The notes under the pieces are model-generated. The model had not been told where the DNA came from. It searched no databases and saw only the letters and a program-made list of their open reading frames with translations. 8,689 nt of DNA from the NCBI GenBank assembly GCA_029287105.1, contig JARFRT010000172.1:1-8689 (forward strand), written 5' to 3'. Positions 1 to 5,643 of the stretch are shown here, piece after piece (within the stretch, counting starts at the first letter, position 1; each line of letters opens with the position of its first letter). A program made the position numbers and the translations under genes. Source of the stretch: Akkermansiaceae bacterium (GTDB lineage: Bacteria; Verrucomicrobiota; Verrucomicrobiia; Verrucomicrobiales; Akkermansiaceae).

Positions 1-1653
1 TTCGATCAAGTCCTTCATGACGTGCTCAAGTGAGCCCGACCAGCCTGTCTTGCCAAACGCATCATGCAACGTTTTATACAGTTCGTAAAGCTGCGCATAC
101 ACCGCCTGGTTTTCCGGGTTCGGCAGGTAAACGGTGTCGGTATGTTCGACAAGCACTCCTTGGAGATCAGCAAGCGTCGCATACCCGGCGGCGACCGCAC
201 CAAAAAGCGCGGCACCCATTGCACAGGTTTGTTCGGAGCGCGACACCTTCATCGGCCGACCTAACACATCGGCATAAATCTGCATCAGCGTTTCATTTTT
301 CAACGACAGCCCGCCGGTGGTCACCACCTCGTTGATGCTCACCCCGTGTTCCTCCATGCGGTTGATAATGGTCAGCGCGCCGAAGGCAGTCGCCTCGATA
401 TAGGCGCGGTAAATCTCATGGGCTTCGGTGTGCAGGGTCTGGCCTAACATGAGACCTGACAACCGGACATCGGTCAACACGCTGCGGTTGCCATTGTTCC
501 AGTCGAGCGCGAGCAGCCCGGATGCCCCCGGCGCCACGCCCTTCATTTCCCGCTCCATGGCTGCAAACTTTTCGCCGGCATCCTCACCGTATTTTTCAGG
601 CACCAAATGGTTGACCAGCCAGAGGAAGAGGTCGCCGACAGCGGACTGCCCTGCTTCCACGCCGACCTGGCCGGGGACGACGGACGACAGCACCTGGCCA
701 CAGAGGCCCGGGACATCGGCGACATCTGAATCGGCCACCGTGATATCACAGGTCGAGGTGCCGAGCACCTTGACCAGGGTGCCCTTTTTCACCCCGGCGC
801 CGACCGCACCCATGTGGCAGTCAAATGCGCCCACGGCGATGGCGACACCCGCGGGGAGTCCGAGTTTTTCGGCCCACTCGGCGCAGAGCGTGCCTGCGGT
901 AGTGTCCGAGGCGTAGGCCGATTCGTAAAGTCGACCGCGCAGGTCGGGGAAAGCGGGGTCGAGCCGGGCGAGGAATGCCTCATCCGGCAGCCCACCCCAG
1001 TCGGCATTGTACATCGCCTTGTGGCCTGCGGAACAAATCGAGCGTTTCAACGTCAGCGGGTTGGTATCCCCCGCCAAGACCGCCGGTAACCAATCGCAGT
1101 GCTCGACAAAGGAATACGCCGCATCATAGACCGCGGAATCCACCTTGCGGAGATGAAGGATCTTCGACCACCACCATTCCGATGAATAAACCCCGCCGCA
1201 CTTGGCGAGGTATTCCGGTCGGGTCTCGCTTGCCAGCTTCGTGATCTGCTCGGCTTCACGGTGGGCGGTGTGGTCTTTCCACAACCAGACATGCGCGTTG
1301 AGGTTGTCTTTGAACGCGTCCTGGAAAACGACGGGCGTGCCGTCGGCATCCACAGGAATCACGGTCGATCCCGTGGTATCAATCCCTATTCCCACAACAT
1401 CCTCAACGCGGAATGCGGGGTCGGCCGACTGCGCCTGCGCGAGCGCGCCGCGCACGATGGCGACACATCCGTCGAGGTAATCCTGCGGGTTCTGACGCGC
1501 GACATTCGGATCGTCAGGATCCGTTAATATCCCCTGCACACCGGACGGATACGGGTAAACATCCGTGCCAAGCTCCCGACCACTTTCCAGATCAACGATG
1601 AGAGACCGACACGAGTTCGTCCCGTAGTCGAGGCCCAGGGCATACTTCGGCAT
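1..1653 (-). CDS. araB: L-ribulokinase (FGGY family), 3' end cut by window edge
   Basis: Predicted cytoplasmic sugar kinase that phosphorylates L-ribulose (and often other ketopentoses) with ATP to L-ribulose 5-phosphate. The frame is open for 551 codons from the ATG at 1653 to base 1 with no stop. AraB proteins are about 550-570 residues, so probably only a few residues and the stop are missing. Visible features: N-terminal nucleotide-binding strand GLDYGTNS (7-14), the AraB-type tryptophan run SSEWWWSK (157-164), the segment AFDCHMGAVGAG (276-287) with the likely catalytic base Asp278, LGTSTCDI (297-304), and the C-terminal FGGY-family segment TTGGLSLKNETLMQIYADV (445-463) followed by AMGAALFGAVAAG (478-490). 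WWWSK and GTSTC set AraB apart from xylulokinase and glycerol kinase. It starts 11 bp after the hydrolase stop and is the last visible gene of the five-gene operon. There is no Shine-Dalgarno site. AraB assignment is strong; the true in vivo ketose is uncertain. Confidence 0.9.
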   Translation of the reverse strand, partial: MPKYALGLDYGTNSCRSLIVDLESGRELGTDVYPYPSGVQGILTDPDDPNVARQNPQDYLDGCVAIVRGALAQAQSADPAFRVEDVVGIGIDTTGSTVIPVDADGTPVVFQDAFKDNLNAHVWLWKDHTAHREAEQITKLASETRPEYLAKCGGVYSSEWWWSKILHLRKVDSAVYDAAYSFVEHCDWLPAVLAGDTNPLTLKRSICSAGHKAMYNADWGGLPDEAFLARLDPAFPDLRGRLYESAYASDTTAGTLCAEWAEKLGLPAGVAIAVGAFDCHMGAVGAGVKKGTLVKVLGTSTCDITVADSDVADVPGLCGQVLSSVVPGQVGVEAGQSAVGDLFLWLVNHLVPEKYGEDAGEKFAAMEREMKGVAPGASGLLALDWNNGNRSVLTDVRLSGLMLGQTLHTEAHEIYRAYIEATAFGALTIINRMEEHGVSINEVVTTGGLSLKNETLMQIYADVLGRPMKVSRSEQTCAMGAALFGAVAAGYATLADLQGVLVEHTDTVYLPNPENQAVYAQLYELYKTLHDAFGKTGWSGSLEHVMKDLIE

Positions 1654-1664
1654 GATGGTTGGGA

Positions 1665-2477
1665 TTAGGAATGGGTTTTGATGAAATCGCCCACCCTCTG
1701 GTTGAAGTCGTCGAGGTTTTCCCAATGAAATGCATGACCTGATTCCGGGTAGAGATGCAGGGTGCTGTTAGTCAACTCCGCATGAATCTCCTCGGCCATC
1801 CATCGGGGGGTGAACGCATCCCCTTCTCCGCCGATCACCAGGGTGGGTGCGGTGATTTTTTTCAGCGCGTGCAGGGTATTGTGGTTGATACATGCGGCGG
1901 CCTGGCCGTGGAGTCCGTGCAGCGGTTGCGGGCACGGGTCTTCGGCTGCAGCCTGGCGGCCCTCCAGCAACGAGGCGTGAAAATCGGGATCGTCCCAGCT
2001 GCGTTTGTGGAAAATGAGAAGCTGGATCCACTCCATGAATGCCGCCGGCTCGAGGTGCGCCTTGCATTGTTTCATGTGCTCAAAAACGGATTTGGCGTAA
2101 TTGTCACATCTTGCCCAGGAACACATCAGCACCAGGCTTTTCACCTTCTGCGGGTGCCTCAGTGCCAGTTGCTGGCCGATGATGCTACCCATCGAGCACC
2201 CGACAATGTGGGCTTTTTCAATACCGAGGCCGTCCATGAGGTTGGCGTAGTCGTCCGCCATCATGGCACTGGTGTAGTCGCCTGCCGGTTTGTCGCTCAG
2301 TCCTACACCGCGGTTGTCCGGTGTGACGCAATAAAATGACTGGCCCCAGACCTCGACATGGGCCTCCCAAGCCGCACCCGGGGCGGTGATGCCCATGATG
2401 CAGATGACCGGTTCGTTTTCACGGTCACCCAGCACCTCGTAGTGCATGTTGAACCCGTTGGTAGAATGAATAAGCAT
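1665..2477 (-). CDS. Alpha/beta-fold hydrolase (lactonase/esterase-like)
   Basis: Predicted soluble serine hydrolase of the alpha/beta-fold superfamily, 270 residues, the usual size for small esterases and enol-lactonases such as PcaD and RutD. The nucleophile elbow is GCSMGS (93-98) with Ser95. The acid is probably Asp220 in GGEGDAFTP, and the base is His248 in ESGHAF near the C-terminus. The oxyanion-side loop is MGITAPGAAW (28-37), and the family segment PDNRGVGLSDKP (53-64) follows strand 4. A cap region rich in Trp, His and Cys spans about 120-200. No signal peptide or membrane segment is seen, so it should act in the cytoplasm. It sits between an IolE-like TIM barrel (19 bp upstream) and the ribulokinase (11 bp downstream), so it probably serves the same sugar pathway, for example by opening a sugar lactone or removing an acyl group. 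That role is inference from context; the substrate cannot be told from the fold. Confidence 0.85.
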   Translation of the reverse strand: MLIHSTNGFNMHYEVLGDRENEPVICIMGITAPGAAWEAHVEVWGQSFYCVTPDNRGVGLSDKPAGDYTSAMMADDYANLMDGLGIEKAHIVGCSMGSIIGQQLALRHPQKVKSLVLMCSWARCDNYAKSVFEHMKQCKAHLEPAAFMEWIQLLIFHKRSWDDPDFHASLLEGRQAAAEDPCPQPLHGLHGQAAACINHNTLHALKKITAPTLVIGGEGDAFTPRWMAEEIHAELTNSTLHLYPESGHAFHWENLDDFNQRVGDFIKTHS

Positions 2478-2484
2478 CGTCTTG

Positions 2485-2494
2485 TTTTGTTAGT
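2485..2494 (-). other. Decamer ACTAACAAAA in front of the hydrolase gene
   Basis: On the minus strand the 10-mer ACTAACAAAA ends 7 bases before the hydrolase ATG. The same 10-mer occurs 8 bases before the ATG of the preceding gene (3321-3330). No Shine-Dalgarno sequence is present in either leader. It may be a purine/A-rich translation-initiation signal, or chance in two short AT-rich spacers. Confidence 0.3.
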
Positions 2495-2496
2495 CG

Positions 2497-3312
2497 TTAG
2501 CTGGCCGAAATCGATGGAATCAATGTTTCCACAATCCATTTTCCATCGTGCAGGGTGACGCCGTCCGGGTCGTCGACTGCTTGCGGCGCCTCATCCTCAC
2601 AGATGATCCAGCCGTCGTAATTCCGGTCGCTTAGCCACTGGGTGATGCTTTGGAAATCGACTTTCCCCTCCCCCATCAGGGCGAATTCCGGGTTGCCGTC
2701 CCAGTCCTTGTAGTGGACGTGGTTGATCAGATCGGCATACTGTTTCATCTTGGCCAGTGGGTCCATCCCGCCGTTGATGATGTGGCCGACGTCGGGGGTC
2801 CAGCCGGTGACCGAGCTGTCCAGGCCTTCGAGGATCACGGTGTAATCCTCCTCGGTCCTGTTGATCGAGCTTTCCGGCGAGTTCGGGTGAAAACTACACG
2901 GCACGCCGGCGGCCACCGCGCGGCGCGACACCGCGTTGACGTTGGCGACGAGGTTGAGGCGGCGTTGTTCCAGGTCGTGACGACCGTTCGGCATTTGCAC
3001 CGTGCAGAGCAGGGCGCCCGGGAACTGCTTGAGCAGGTTGATCGTCTGCTCGGCTTGCCGGATCTCCTCCTCGGTTTCCTCCGGGTTGTTCCAGTCCAAA
3101 ACAAGGGCGATGGCAGCGAGCTCGACCCCGTTTGCCTTCAAACAATCACCGAGCTTTACCGGATCGGACAGGTCACCCATCCAAAAGTGCATCGGCTCGA
3201 TCCCGGACATGCCGGCCTTGGCCGTCACTTCAATCATGTGGGCGAGTTGATTATCCCAAAAGGCACCGGATTCCTTCATGAACCAGGTGTAACATTCATT
3301 TCCAAATTTCAT
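2497..3312 (-). CDS. Xylose-isomerase-like TIM barrel, inosose dehydratase (IolE)-like
   Basis: Predicted sugar isomerase, epimerase or dehydratase of the xylose-isomerase-like TIM-barrel family (AP-endonuclease-2 fold), 271 residues, cytoplasmic. The N-terminal strand is MKFGNECYTWF. Candidate metal ligands are at the ends of the barrel strands: His142 and Glu147 in FHPNSPESS, Asp174 and His177 in TPDVGH, His198 and His200 in NHVHYKD, and Glu239 in IICEDE. The block TPDVGHIINGGMDP followed by YADLINHVHYKDWDG is close to the pattern of IolE-type inosose dehydratases, where a metal-dependent dehydration of 2-keto-inositol takes place. A long acidic helix lies at about 77-90 (NPEETEEEIRQAEQ). 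It starts 13 bp after the upstream epimerase stop, with an A-rich leader instead of a ribosome-binding site. No other inositol genes are in view, so IolE activity is not claimed; it could act on another keto-sugar in the same operon. Confidence 0.82.
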   Translation of the reverse strand: MKFGNECYTWFMKESGAFWDNQLAHMIEVTAKAGMSGIEPMHFWMGDLSDPVKLGDCLKANGVELAAIALVLDWNNPEETEEEIRQAEQTINLLKQFPGALLCTVQMPNGRHDLEQRRLNLVANVNAVSRRAVAAGVPCSFHPNSPESSINRTEEDYTVILEGLDSSVTGWTPDVGHIINGGMDPLAKMKQYADLINHVHYKDWDGNPEFALMGEGKVDFQSITQWLSDRNYDGWIICEDEAPQAVDDPDGVTLHDGKWIVETLIPSISAS

Positions 3313-3320
3313 TTTTTATT

Positions 3321-3330
3321 TTTTGTTAGT
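3321..3330 (-). other. Decamer ACTAACAAAA in front of the IolE-like gene
   Basis: Minus-strand ACTAACAAAA whose TAA is the stop codon of the epimerase gene. It ends 8 bases before the next ATG and is followed by an almost pure A/T run. It is identical to the 10-mer at 2485-2494, which has nearly the same distance to its start codon. It is a candidate non-Shine-Dalgarno translation signal; the function is unproven. Confidence 0.3.
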
Positions 3331-4174
3331 TAGTATGTTTTTCGATCATTGCCTTGGTAAAGGCATAGCCGTCACGACAGATGTCCATCCGCGGGTTGAA
3401 ATCACGCCAGACATTAATCGCATTGGCAAAATCCACGTCGTCCCTCGAAAATGCCTCGATGTAATACCAGCCGTCATAGCCGGTTTTGGCAATCGAGCTG
3501 AACACCTCGTCCCACGGGATGTGACCGGAGCCGGGGGTTCCGCGGTCGTTTTCGCTGATGTGCACGTGGGTCATCACCGGGGCGATGTCCGCCACGGCGC
3601 CGGCAAAGGATTTTTCCTCAATGTTGGCATGGTGGGAGTCAAACATGCCGCGCAGGTTCGGGTGATCAACCAGATCAACCAGCTTCCTGAGCTGTGCCAT
3701 GGTGTTGCAAAGGTAACATTCAAAACGATTCAGCGCCTCGGGCGTCAGCGTGATCCCGGCGGCGGCAGCGTGCTCGGCAGCCTCACGCAGCACATCGGCA
3801 CTCCGTTGGTACTCGTCCTCCTGCGGGGAATTGCGCGAGAAGGTGGCAAAGGCGGAGTGGAACGGGCCGCAGATGTTTTTGCCGCCCGCCGCATGCATGT
3901 TATCGATCGCCTCCTTGATCTTATCGAGCCCGGCCTGCCTGACCGCGGCATCCGTGGATATCGGGTTCTGGTCCGGCCCGAGACCGAGACAACCATTCAC
4001 CTCCATATCAATCGATTTCAAAAAATTCCCCAGTTCGACGTACCCCGGTCGGTCGTTCTCGGCGAGAAATACCTCAATGCCGTCGTAGCCAATCGCTTTC
4101 AGTTCGCCGATATCCGCGTAGTGCGCATCCGTGATGTGGGTCGACCACAGATGCATGTTCATTCCAATTTTCAT
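3326..4174 (-). CDS. Ketose 3-epimerase, D-tagatose/D-allulose 3-epimerase family
   Basis: Predicted cytoplasmic metal-dependent epimerase that inverts C3 of free ketoses, 282 residues, close to the roughly 290 of known members. It has the xylose-isomerase-like TIM-barrel fold. Metal ligands by motif are Glu146 (TPEALNRFE), Asp179 (MFDSHH), His205 (THVHIS) and Glu240 (YYIEAF). Their spacings of 33, 26 and 35 residues equal those of Glu152, Asp185, His211 and Glu246 in Pseudomonas cichorii D-tagatose 3-epimerase. The substrate residues there (Glu158, His188, Arg217) map to Glu152, His182 and Arg211 here. Other family blocks are GKNICGPFHS (98-107), ANIEEKSF (183-190) and GTPGSGHIPWDE (212-223). 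Family enzymes act on several ketohexoses and also interconvert ketopentoses such as L-ribulose and L-xylulose. That fits the ribulokinase in the same operon. It starts 15 bp after the upstream TIM-barrel gene. The family is secure; the preferred sugar is not. Confidence 0.9.
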   Translation of the reverse strand: MKIGMNMHLWSTHITDAHYADIGELKAIGYDGIEVFLAENDRPGYVELGNFLKSIDMEVNGCLGLGPDQNPISTDAAVRQAGLDKIKEAIDNMHAAGGKNICGPFHSAFATFSRNSPQEDEYQRSADVLREAAEHAAAAGITLTPEALNRFECYLCNTMAQLRKLVDLVDHPNLRGMFDSHHANIEEKSFAGAVADIAPVMTHVHISENDRGTPGSGHIPWDEVFSSIAKTGYDGWYYIEAFSRDDVDFANAINVWRDFNPRMDICRDGYAFTKAMIEKHTN

Positions 4175-4189
4175 CGATGTTTCGTTGGT

Positions 4190-5215
4190 TTAGGCTTTGC
4201 CGTGAGCGGTATTCACATCCTGCATCACCCCGAGGATCGTGTTCCAGGTTTCTTGTTTTTCCAAGTCCTCGTTGGGGAACATACATCCGTCCCAACAGAG
4301 ATGCTTGATTTCGGGGCGGGGATTCCCCGCGTCATCCAACAGCCAGTATCCGGCACACTTCACGATGTCGAGCCGGCCATTCGGGTCGTCCGCCTTGCAA
4401 TGGCGCCCGGTCTTGTCATGGGCACCGGTGCCGTGCACCGTGCCGTCATTCTGCGCGACGTGGAAATCATACGTCCATGGGCGAAGTTGGTCGGTCATCG
4501 TCTTGTAAGCCGCCCAGAATTCGTCGTCACTGTAGGGCTCGCTCAGCAACGTGTGCTGCTCGGCATTGTAGCCAAGCAAGTAGAGGTAGGTATGGGCAAG
4601 ATCCGCCTGGAAGCCTAACTGGTCGGGCATACCCACTTCCTCAAGCAGGTCGAGCATATCCTTCCACGAGTGCATCCCGGCCCAGCAAATTTCACCTTCG
4701 GCCACCAGAACCTCATCATAGTCCGCCGCCACCCGGGCGCTTTCCTTAAAGGTCTCGGCAATGAGCTTGGTGCCCGCAACCGGGTCCTTCGACCAGTCCT
4801 CGACACCGCCTGCGGAGTCAATCCGGATCGACCCGTAATCGCGCACGCCGTGGTCGCGCAGGATTTTCGTGTAACGGCATGCCTTTTTGACCGCCAGCAC
4901 AAAGCGCGCCCGCGCATCGGCATCACCCATGGAACTGCCGCCGACGGTGCCCTCCCAGATCGGAGCGACCACGCTACCAATTTTCAAGCCCAGCGCGGCG
5001 ATCTTGTCCGCGAGGCGTCTGACATCGTCCTCACCGGCGTCAATGTCGAGATGCGGGTGGAACAGGAACATGTCGACCCCGTCGAAGGTCTTTCCCCCCA
5101 CGTCGCTACCGACCGTAAGCTCCAACATCCTATCCAGGCTGATCGGCGGCTCCGCAGAACCTTCTTCCTTGCCAACCAATCCCGGCCACATCGCGTTATG
5201 TAATTTCCATGCCAT
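4190..5215 (-). CDS. Divergent xylose-isomerase-like TIM barrel protein, first gene of sugar operon
   Basis: Predicted sugar isomerase or epimerase of the xylose-isomerase-like TIM-barrel family, 341 residues, longer than its two operon partners (282 and 271). Likely metal-site residues are Glu173 and Glu175 in LVAEGEICW, Asp205 and His208 in GFQADLAHT, and His252 in YDFHVAQND. The last ligand, normally Glu, may be Asp309 in HLCWDGCMF. A distinctive block after the His252 strand, HGTGAHDKTGRHC (261-273), is rich in His and charged residues and could form part of the substrate pocket. Another mark is an early FHPHLDID segment (52-59). No signal peptide is seen. The start at 5215 (MAWKLHNAMWPG) is the first ATG after the AT-rich upstream region; no Shine-Dalgarno site supports it, so the start is only probable. 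It leads a five-gene operon that continues through the ketose 3-epimerase and ribulokinase. The reaction is unknown; 'sugar phosphate isomerase/epimerase' labels for this family are generic. Confidence 0.82.
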   Translation of the reverse strand: MAWKLHNAMWPGLVGKEEGSAEPPISLDRMLELTVGSDVGGKTFDGVDMFLFHPHLDIDAGEDDVRRLADKIAALGLKIGSVVAPIWEGTVGGSSMGDADARARFVLAVKKACRYTKILRDHGVRDYGSIRIDSAGGVEDWSKDPVAGTKLIAETFKESARVAADYDEVLVAEGEICWAGMHSWKDMLDLLEEVGMPDQLGFQADLAHTYLYLLGYNAEQHTLLSEPYSDDEFWAAYKTMTDQLRPWTYDFHVAQNDGTVHGTGAHDKTGRHCKADDPNGRLDIVKCAGYWLLDDAGNPRPEIKHLCWDGCMFPNEDLEKQETWNTILGVMQDVNTAHGKA

Positions 5216-5290
5216 ATCTGTGTCGAATCTAGGAGCCCCACGCGATTTATTCTAGAACATCTTACTTTATTTTTTGTATAAAATCGGCAC
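5216..5290 (-). promoter_or_regulatory. Probable promoter/leader region of the sugar operon
   Basis: This AT-rich stretch directly precedes the first gene of the five-gene unit and follows a terminator, so a promoter is expected. The best -10-like hexamer on the minus strand is TAGAAT (5254 to 5249, 5 of 6 against TATAAT); no good -35 lies 16-18 bp upstream. The hexamer overlaps the perfect 8-bp palindrome TTCTAGAA (5250-5257), which could be part of an operator. The exact start point cannot be fixed from sequence. Confidence 0.3.
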
Positions 5291-5304
5291 TGCCGCTTGG
5301 AGAT

Positions 5305-5332
5305 TTGGAGTGCTGAGGCTTGCCTCCGCTTT
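5305..5332 (+). repeat. Left inverted arm of the palindromic element
   Basis: Twenty-eight bases starting TTGGAGTGCTGAGG, inverted and repeated at 5535-5562 with one mismatch. When each arm is read outward from the element centre, both can encode the same peptide RRQASALQ; this follows from the repeat and does not indicate a gene. Confidence 0.85.
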
Positions 5333-5339
5333 TTTCTGA

Positions 5340-5353
5340 GTCGGCTTGCCGAC
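5340..5353. repeat. Short perfect hairpin GTCGGC-TT-GCCGAC
   Basis: A 14-base inverted repeat just inside the left arm, with 6-bp complementary halves around two bases (in RNA more likely a 5-bp stem with a 4-base loop). It adds to the secondary structure of the intergenic element. Confidence 0.6.
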
Positions 5354-5361
5354 CTCTGTCC

Positions 5362-5373
5362 CGGCGATCGCCG
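5362..5373. repeat. Perfect 12-bp palindrome CGGCGATCGCCG
   Basis: Self-complementary over all 12 bases, within the intergenic element, and containing GCGATCGC. It could be a protein-binding dyad or just part of the repeat's structure. Confidence 0.55.
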
Positions 5374-5391
5374 CACCTCCTTGCCCACTAG

Positions 5392-5409
5392 CCCTGCAAG
5401 CCCTGCAAG
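5392..5409. repeat. Tandem direct 9-mer CCCTGCAAG x2
   Basis: Two perfect adjacent copies (5392-5400 and 5401-5409) near the middle of the palindromic element. They are followed directly by the small hairpin GCATG-CTCA-CATGC (5409-5422). Confidence 0.6.
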
Positions 5410-5534
5410 CATGCTCACATGCATGATGAAACCCCACCGCGTGAAGCAATGCACACTTTCATTCCAGCCCGACGGAGGAGGAGGGCTGCACTTCAGCATG
5501 GCGCGAGTGGGCGAGCGCAACCTTCCCCAGCCAC

Positions 5535-5562
5535 AAAGCGAAGGCAAGCCTCAGCACTCCAA
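5535..5562 (-). repeat. Right inverted arm of the palindromic element
   Basis: Reverse complement of the left arm (5305-5332) with a single difference. It ends 7 bases before the T-tract side of the decarboxylase terminator. Confidence 0.85.
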
Positions 5563-5569
5563 GGCCGAC

Positions 5570-5613
5570 AAAAAAACACCCTCCACGCTGAACCATGCAG
5601 CGGGAGGGTGTTT
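5570..5613 (-). terminator. Intrinsic (rho-independent) terminator of the decarboxylase unit
   Basis: On the minus strand, AAACACCCTCC-CGCTG pairs with CAGCG-GGAGGGTGTTT across a 7-base loop. This gives a 16-bp stem with a single bulged base at 5585, followed by further Ts (seven T in all, counting the stem end). It lies 30 bp after the beta-subunit stop codon. Its orientation and position mark the end of the oadA-oadB transcript. Confidence 0.93.
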
Positions 5614-5643
5614 GATGGAAAAATTGAGGCGCGGCTCGATGGC

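Larger units (their letters stand above)
5305..5562. repeat. 258-bp palindromic (MITE-like) intergenic element with 28-bp inverted arms
   Basis: The left arm (5305-5332, starting TTGGAGTGCTGAGGCTTGCC) and right arm (5535-5562) are inverted copies matching at 27 of 28 positions; the one difference is C versus T in the CTCCGC/CTTCGC part. A second, weaker inner pair (around 5382-5392 and 5504-5514) keeps the core GCCCACT/AGTGGGC. The interior also holds several perfect short hairpins. No transposase is encoded and no clear target-site duplication flanks it. The arms end just before the terminator on one side and the AT-rich promoter region on the other. It could be a non-autonomous transposon remnant, a REP/BIME-type dispersed repeat, or a structured transcript. 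The inverted arms are certain from sequence; mobility is inference. Confidence 0.75.
5216..5643. other. 428-bp non-coding gap between the two transcription units
   Basis: No credible gene lies here. From right to left it contains the intrinsic terminator of the decarboxylase unit (5570-5613), a 258-bp palindromic element (5305-5562), and an AT-rich segment (about 5245-5285) in front of the sugar operon. Short open frames crossing it have composition and residues dictated by the repeat and no recognisable domain. Confidence 0.8.

Noticed and set aside
1755..2339. 194-aa plus-strand open frame opposite the hydrolase gene
   Set aside because: Antisense shadow; the minus-strand frame carries an intact Ser-Asp-His hydrolase signature.
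3323..4618. 431-aa open frame on the plus strand opposite the epimerase and first barrel genes
   Set aside because: It lies exactly in register with the codons of both minus-strand genes, so it stays open simply because TTA, CTA and TCA codons are avoided there. Its product shows no recognisable domain, while the minus-strand frames have clear family motifs.
5392..5422. Possible CRISPR or tandem-repeat array
   Set aside because: Only two adjacent 9-bp copies without spacers, part of a hairpin-rich element; no cas gene is present.
4984..5547. 187-aa minus-strand open frame crossing the palindromic element and the start of the first barrel gene
   Set aside because: It overlaps a real gene in a different frame, and its peptide is low-complexity Arg/Ser text dictated by the repeat. 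It has no family resemblance.
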